Source: DASZGI01 sp035938995
GTDB lineage: Bacteria; Actinomycetota; Actinomycetes; Streptomycetales; Catenulisporaceae
Assembly: GCF_035938995.1 (NCBI RefSeq)
Contig: NZ_DASZGI010000266.1
Coordinates: forward strand, 1 to 31,066
Direction of reading: 5' to 3'
DNA: 31,066 nucleotides
Shown here: piece by piece, positions 29,940-31,066 of the stretch
How the letters are laid out: the number at the start of each line of letters is the position of its first letter
Numbering within the stretch: position 1 is the first letter of the stretch
The notes under the pieces: generated by a model
Databases searched by the model: none
The model's input: the letters and a program-made list of their open reading frames with translations, nothing else
What the model was told of the DNA's origin: nothing
Translations under genes and position numbers: made by a program

Positions 29940-30017
29940 GGTGCCGTTCGCATGCGCGGCCAGGTGCTAGAAGGCCTGGCAGCACATCAGCCCGTCATCA
30001 CACGAAAGGCAACGCGA

Positions 30018-31066
30018 ATGACTCCACCCTCCCCAGAGCCAGGGCTCGACTACGTCCGGCGGCCGCTGACCCGCCGCACCCTGATGGCTTCAGCGGGCCT
30101 CGCGGCGGCGGCCGTCCCCGCGGCGGCGCTGCTCGGCCAGCCGACCGCGGCAGCAGCGGCAGTTACCGGCCCGACCCCGACGACCGCGCCGGTCCCGCCG
30201 CCGGCGAAGGGCCCGGCCATCCCCGCGCCCGGCTACCTCATCGAGGAGATCGCCGAGCGGACCTACTGGCTGACCGACGGCCTCTATCAGATGATCTTCC
30301 TCGCCACCGCCGAGGGGGTCGTCGTCGTGGACGCGCCGCCCACGATCGGGAACAACATTCTGCGCGCGATCGCGAGCGTGACCAAGGCCCCGGTCACCCA
30401 CGCCGTCTACAGCCACCATCACGCCGACCACACCGGCGCCATGACCCTCTACGACGGTGCCCGCTTCTACGCCCAGCGCGAGGTCAGTGGCCTGCTACGG
30501 CAGGCGCGTGATCCCAACCGGCCGCTGCCGGACGTCACCTTCGACGACCGGCTGACCATCACGGCGGGCGAAGACCGCATCGAGCTTGCCTACCACGGCC
30601 CCAACCACTCCCCCGGCAACATCTTCACCTACCTGCCCGACCAGCGGGTTCTCATGCTCGTCGATGTCGTCTTCCCCGGCTGGGTACCGTTCGCCTACCT
30701 CGCCGAGTCGCAGAACATCCCCGGCTGGCTCAATGCGCCAGACCAGGCACTCAGCTACCCTTTCGAAACGTTCGTCGGCGGCCACCTCACCCGCCTCGGC
30801 ACCCGCGACGACGTCACCATCCAGCAGCAGTACGTCGCCGAATTGAAGGCCGCGGCGGCGAACGCGATCGACACCTTCAACCCCGCCACCATCTACGGGT
30901 CCGTCGACGCCACCAACCCGTGGGCCGTCTTCCGCGCCTACCTCGACGGCGTCGCCACCCAGGCCGCCGACGCGGTCGTCCCCCACTGGATCGACAAGCT
31001 CGGCGGCGCCGACGTCTACACCCAGTCCAACGCCTACCAACTCGTCGAATCACTGCGCATCGACTA
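30018..31066 (+). CDS. Tat-exported metallo-beta-lactamase-fold hydrolase (3' end beyond window)
   Basis: The frame stays open to the window edge (at least 349 residues). GAAAGG is ~8 nt before the ATG. The N-terminus has a twin-arginine signal (PLTRRTLMASAGLAAAAVPAAALL, ~16-40) and an Ala/Pro-rich linker. The MBL fold follows at ~72-: YWLTDGLYQMIFLATAEGVVVVDAP, the Zn motif HxHxDH as H133-H-H135-A-D137-H138, further ligands H197 (NHSPGN), D216 (LVDVVFPG) and H256 (GGHLTRLG). So a dinuclear metallo-hydrolase acting outside the cytoplasm; a beta-lactamase, lactonase or other ester substrate cannot be distinguished. The C-terminal part, rich in NPATIYGS and AVFRAYLDGVATQAA helices, suggests an extra domain. 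Confidence 0.9.
   Translation, partial: MTPPSPEPGLDYVRRPLTRRTLMASAGLAAAAVPAAALLGQPTAAAAAVTGPTPTTAPVPPPAKGPAIPAPGYLIEEIAERTYWLTDGLYQMIFLATAEGVVVVDAPPTIGNNILRAIASVTKAPVTHAVYSHHHADHTGAMTLYDGARFYAQREVSGLLRQARDPNRPLPDVTFDDRLTITAGEDRIELAYHGPNHSPGNIFTYLPDQRVLMLVDVVFPGWVPFAYLAESQNIPGWLNAPDQALSYPFETFVGGHLTRLGTRDDVTIQQQYVAELKAAAANAIDTFNPATIYGSVDATNPWAVFRAYLDGVATQAADAVVPHWIDKLGGADVYTQSNAYQLVESLRID

Larger units (their letters stand above)
29551..30017. other. Divergent intergenic region upstream of the ricin-like and MBL-fold genes
   Basis: About 470 bases without a supported gene. Contents: the SARP-like promoter for the minus-strand gene (29639-29711), the palindrome TGTACATGTACA at 29798-29809, and an AT-rich promoter at 29911-29939 for the plus-strand MBL gene. 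Confidence 0.6.

Noticed and set aside
30018..31066. MBL-fold gene as a genuine carbapenemase
   Set aside because: The metal ligands suit the whole superfamily and the Tat signal and C-terminal extension do not point to a beta-lactamase; substrate left open.

Overview
This is a high-GC actinomycete chromosome segment. Evidence for that is the strong GC3 bias, GTG/TTG starts, a complete conservon (cvnABCD), an XRE-DUF5753/DUF397 pair with a serine-kinase-like ATPase, a DUF574 methyltransferase, an F420-dependent nitroreductase-like enzyme and a large AfsR-type SARP. The mix suggests a secondary-metabolite-producing filamentous genus (Streptomyces/Catenulispora-like), but genus cannot be fixed from the sequence alone. 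No rRNA, tRNA, CRISPR or transposase was seen.

Layout. 1-1.4 kb: the 3' part of a DrrA-type ABC ATPase and its DrrB-type permease, ended by a hairpin. 1.5-2.6 kb: an isoprenylcysteine-methyltransferase-like membrane protein and a small membrane protein (minus strand). 2.9-6.7 kb: conservon cvnA-B-C-D with overlapping genes. 7.1-8.8 kb: a Mak_N_cap-domain protein facing a DUF2510 secreted/anchored protein. 8.9-12.4 kb: a tightly coupled three-gene signalling operon: a receiver/glutaredoxin-like/thioredoxin-reductase-like fusion, a cyclic-nucleotide-domain histidine kinase and a UBP-type zinc finger. 12.6-15.9 kb: DUF574 methyltransferase, XRE regulator, DUF397 protein and a divergent HATPase. 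16-18.4 kb: TetR regulator divergent from a deazaflavin-dependent oxidoreductase, then a secreted cyclophilin. 18.7-19.7 kb: an erm rRNA methyltransferase preceded by an 18-codon leader peptide and an RNA region that can hide its ribosome-binding site. 19.8-22.1 kb: PaaX-family regulator, the 3' remnant of an aryl-CoA ligase and, directly abutting it, a PaxB-like membrane terpene cyclase. 22.6-25.2 kb: a His/Gly/Asp repeat protein, an ECF sigma factor with a SnoaL-like tail and a DHFR/RibD-fold reductase. 25.5-29.6 kb: a SARP-NB-ARC-TPR regulator flanked by two genes (a serine-less alpha/beta-hydrolase-like protein and a secreted ricin-like protein) that share a duplicated promoter with three 7-bp repeats at 11-bp period. 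30-31 kb: a Tat-exported metallo-beta-lactamase-fold enzyme cut by the window end.

The most promising items are: (1) the erm attenuator with an Arg-x-Arg leader peptide; (2) the two-locus SARP-like operator; (3) the RR-TrxR-like/CNB-kinase/UBP operon, whose TrxR-like module lacks its redox cysteines; (4) the bacterial PaxB-like cyclase inserted against a broken ligase gene; and (5) the periodic His-rich repeat protein. All family calls come from reading motifs by eye; no database search or folding calculation was run.
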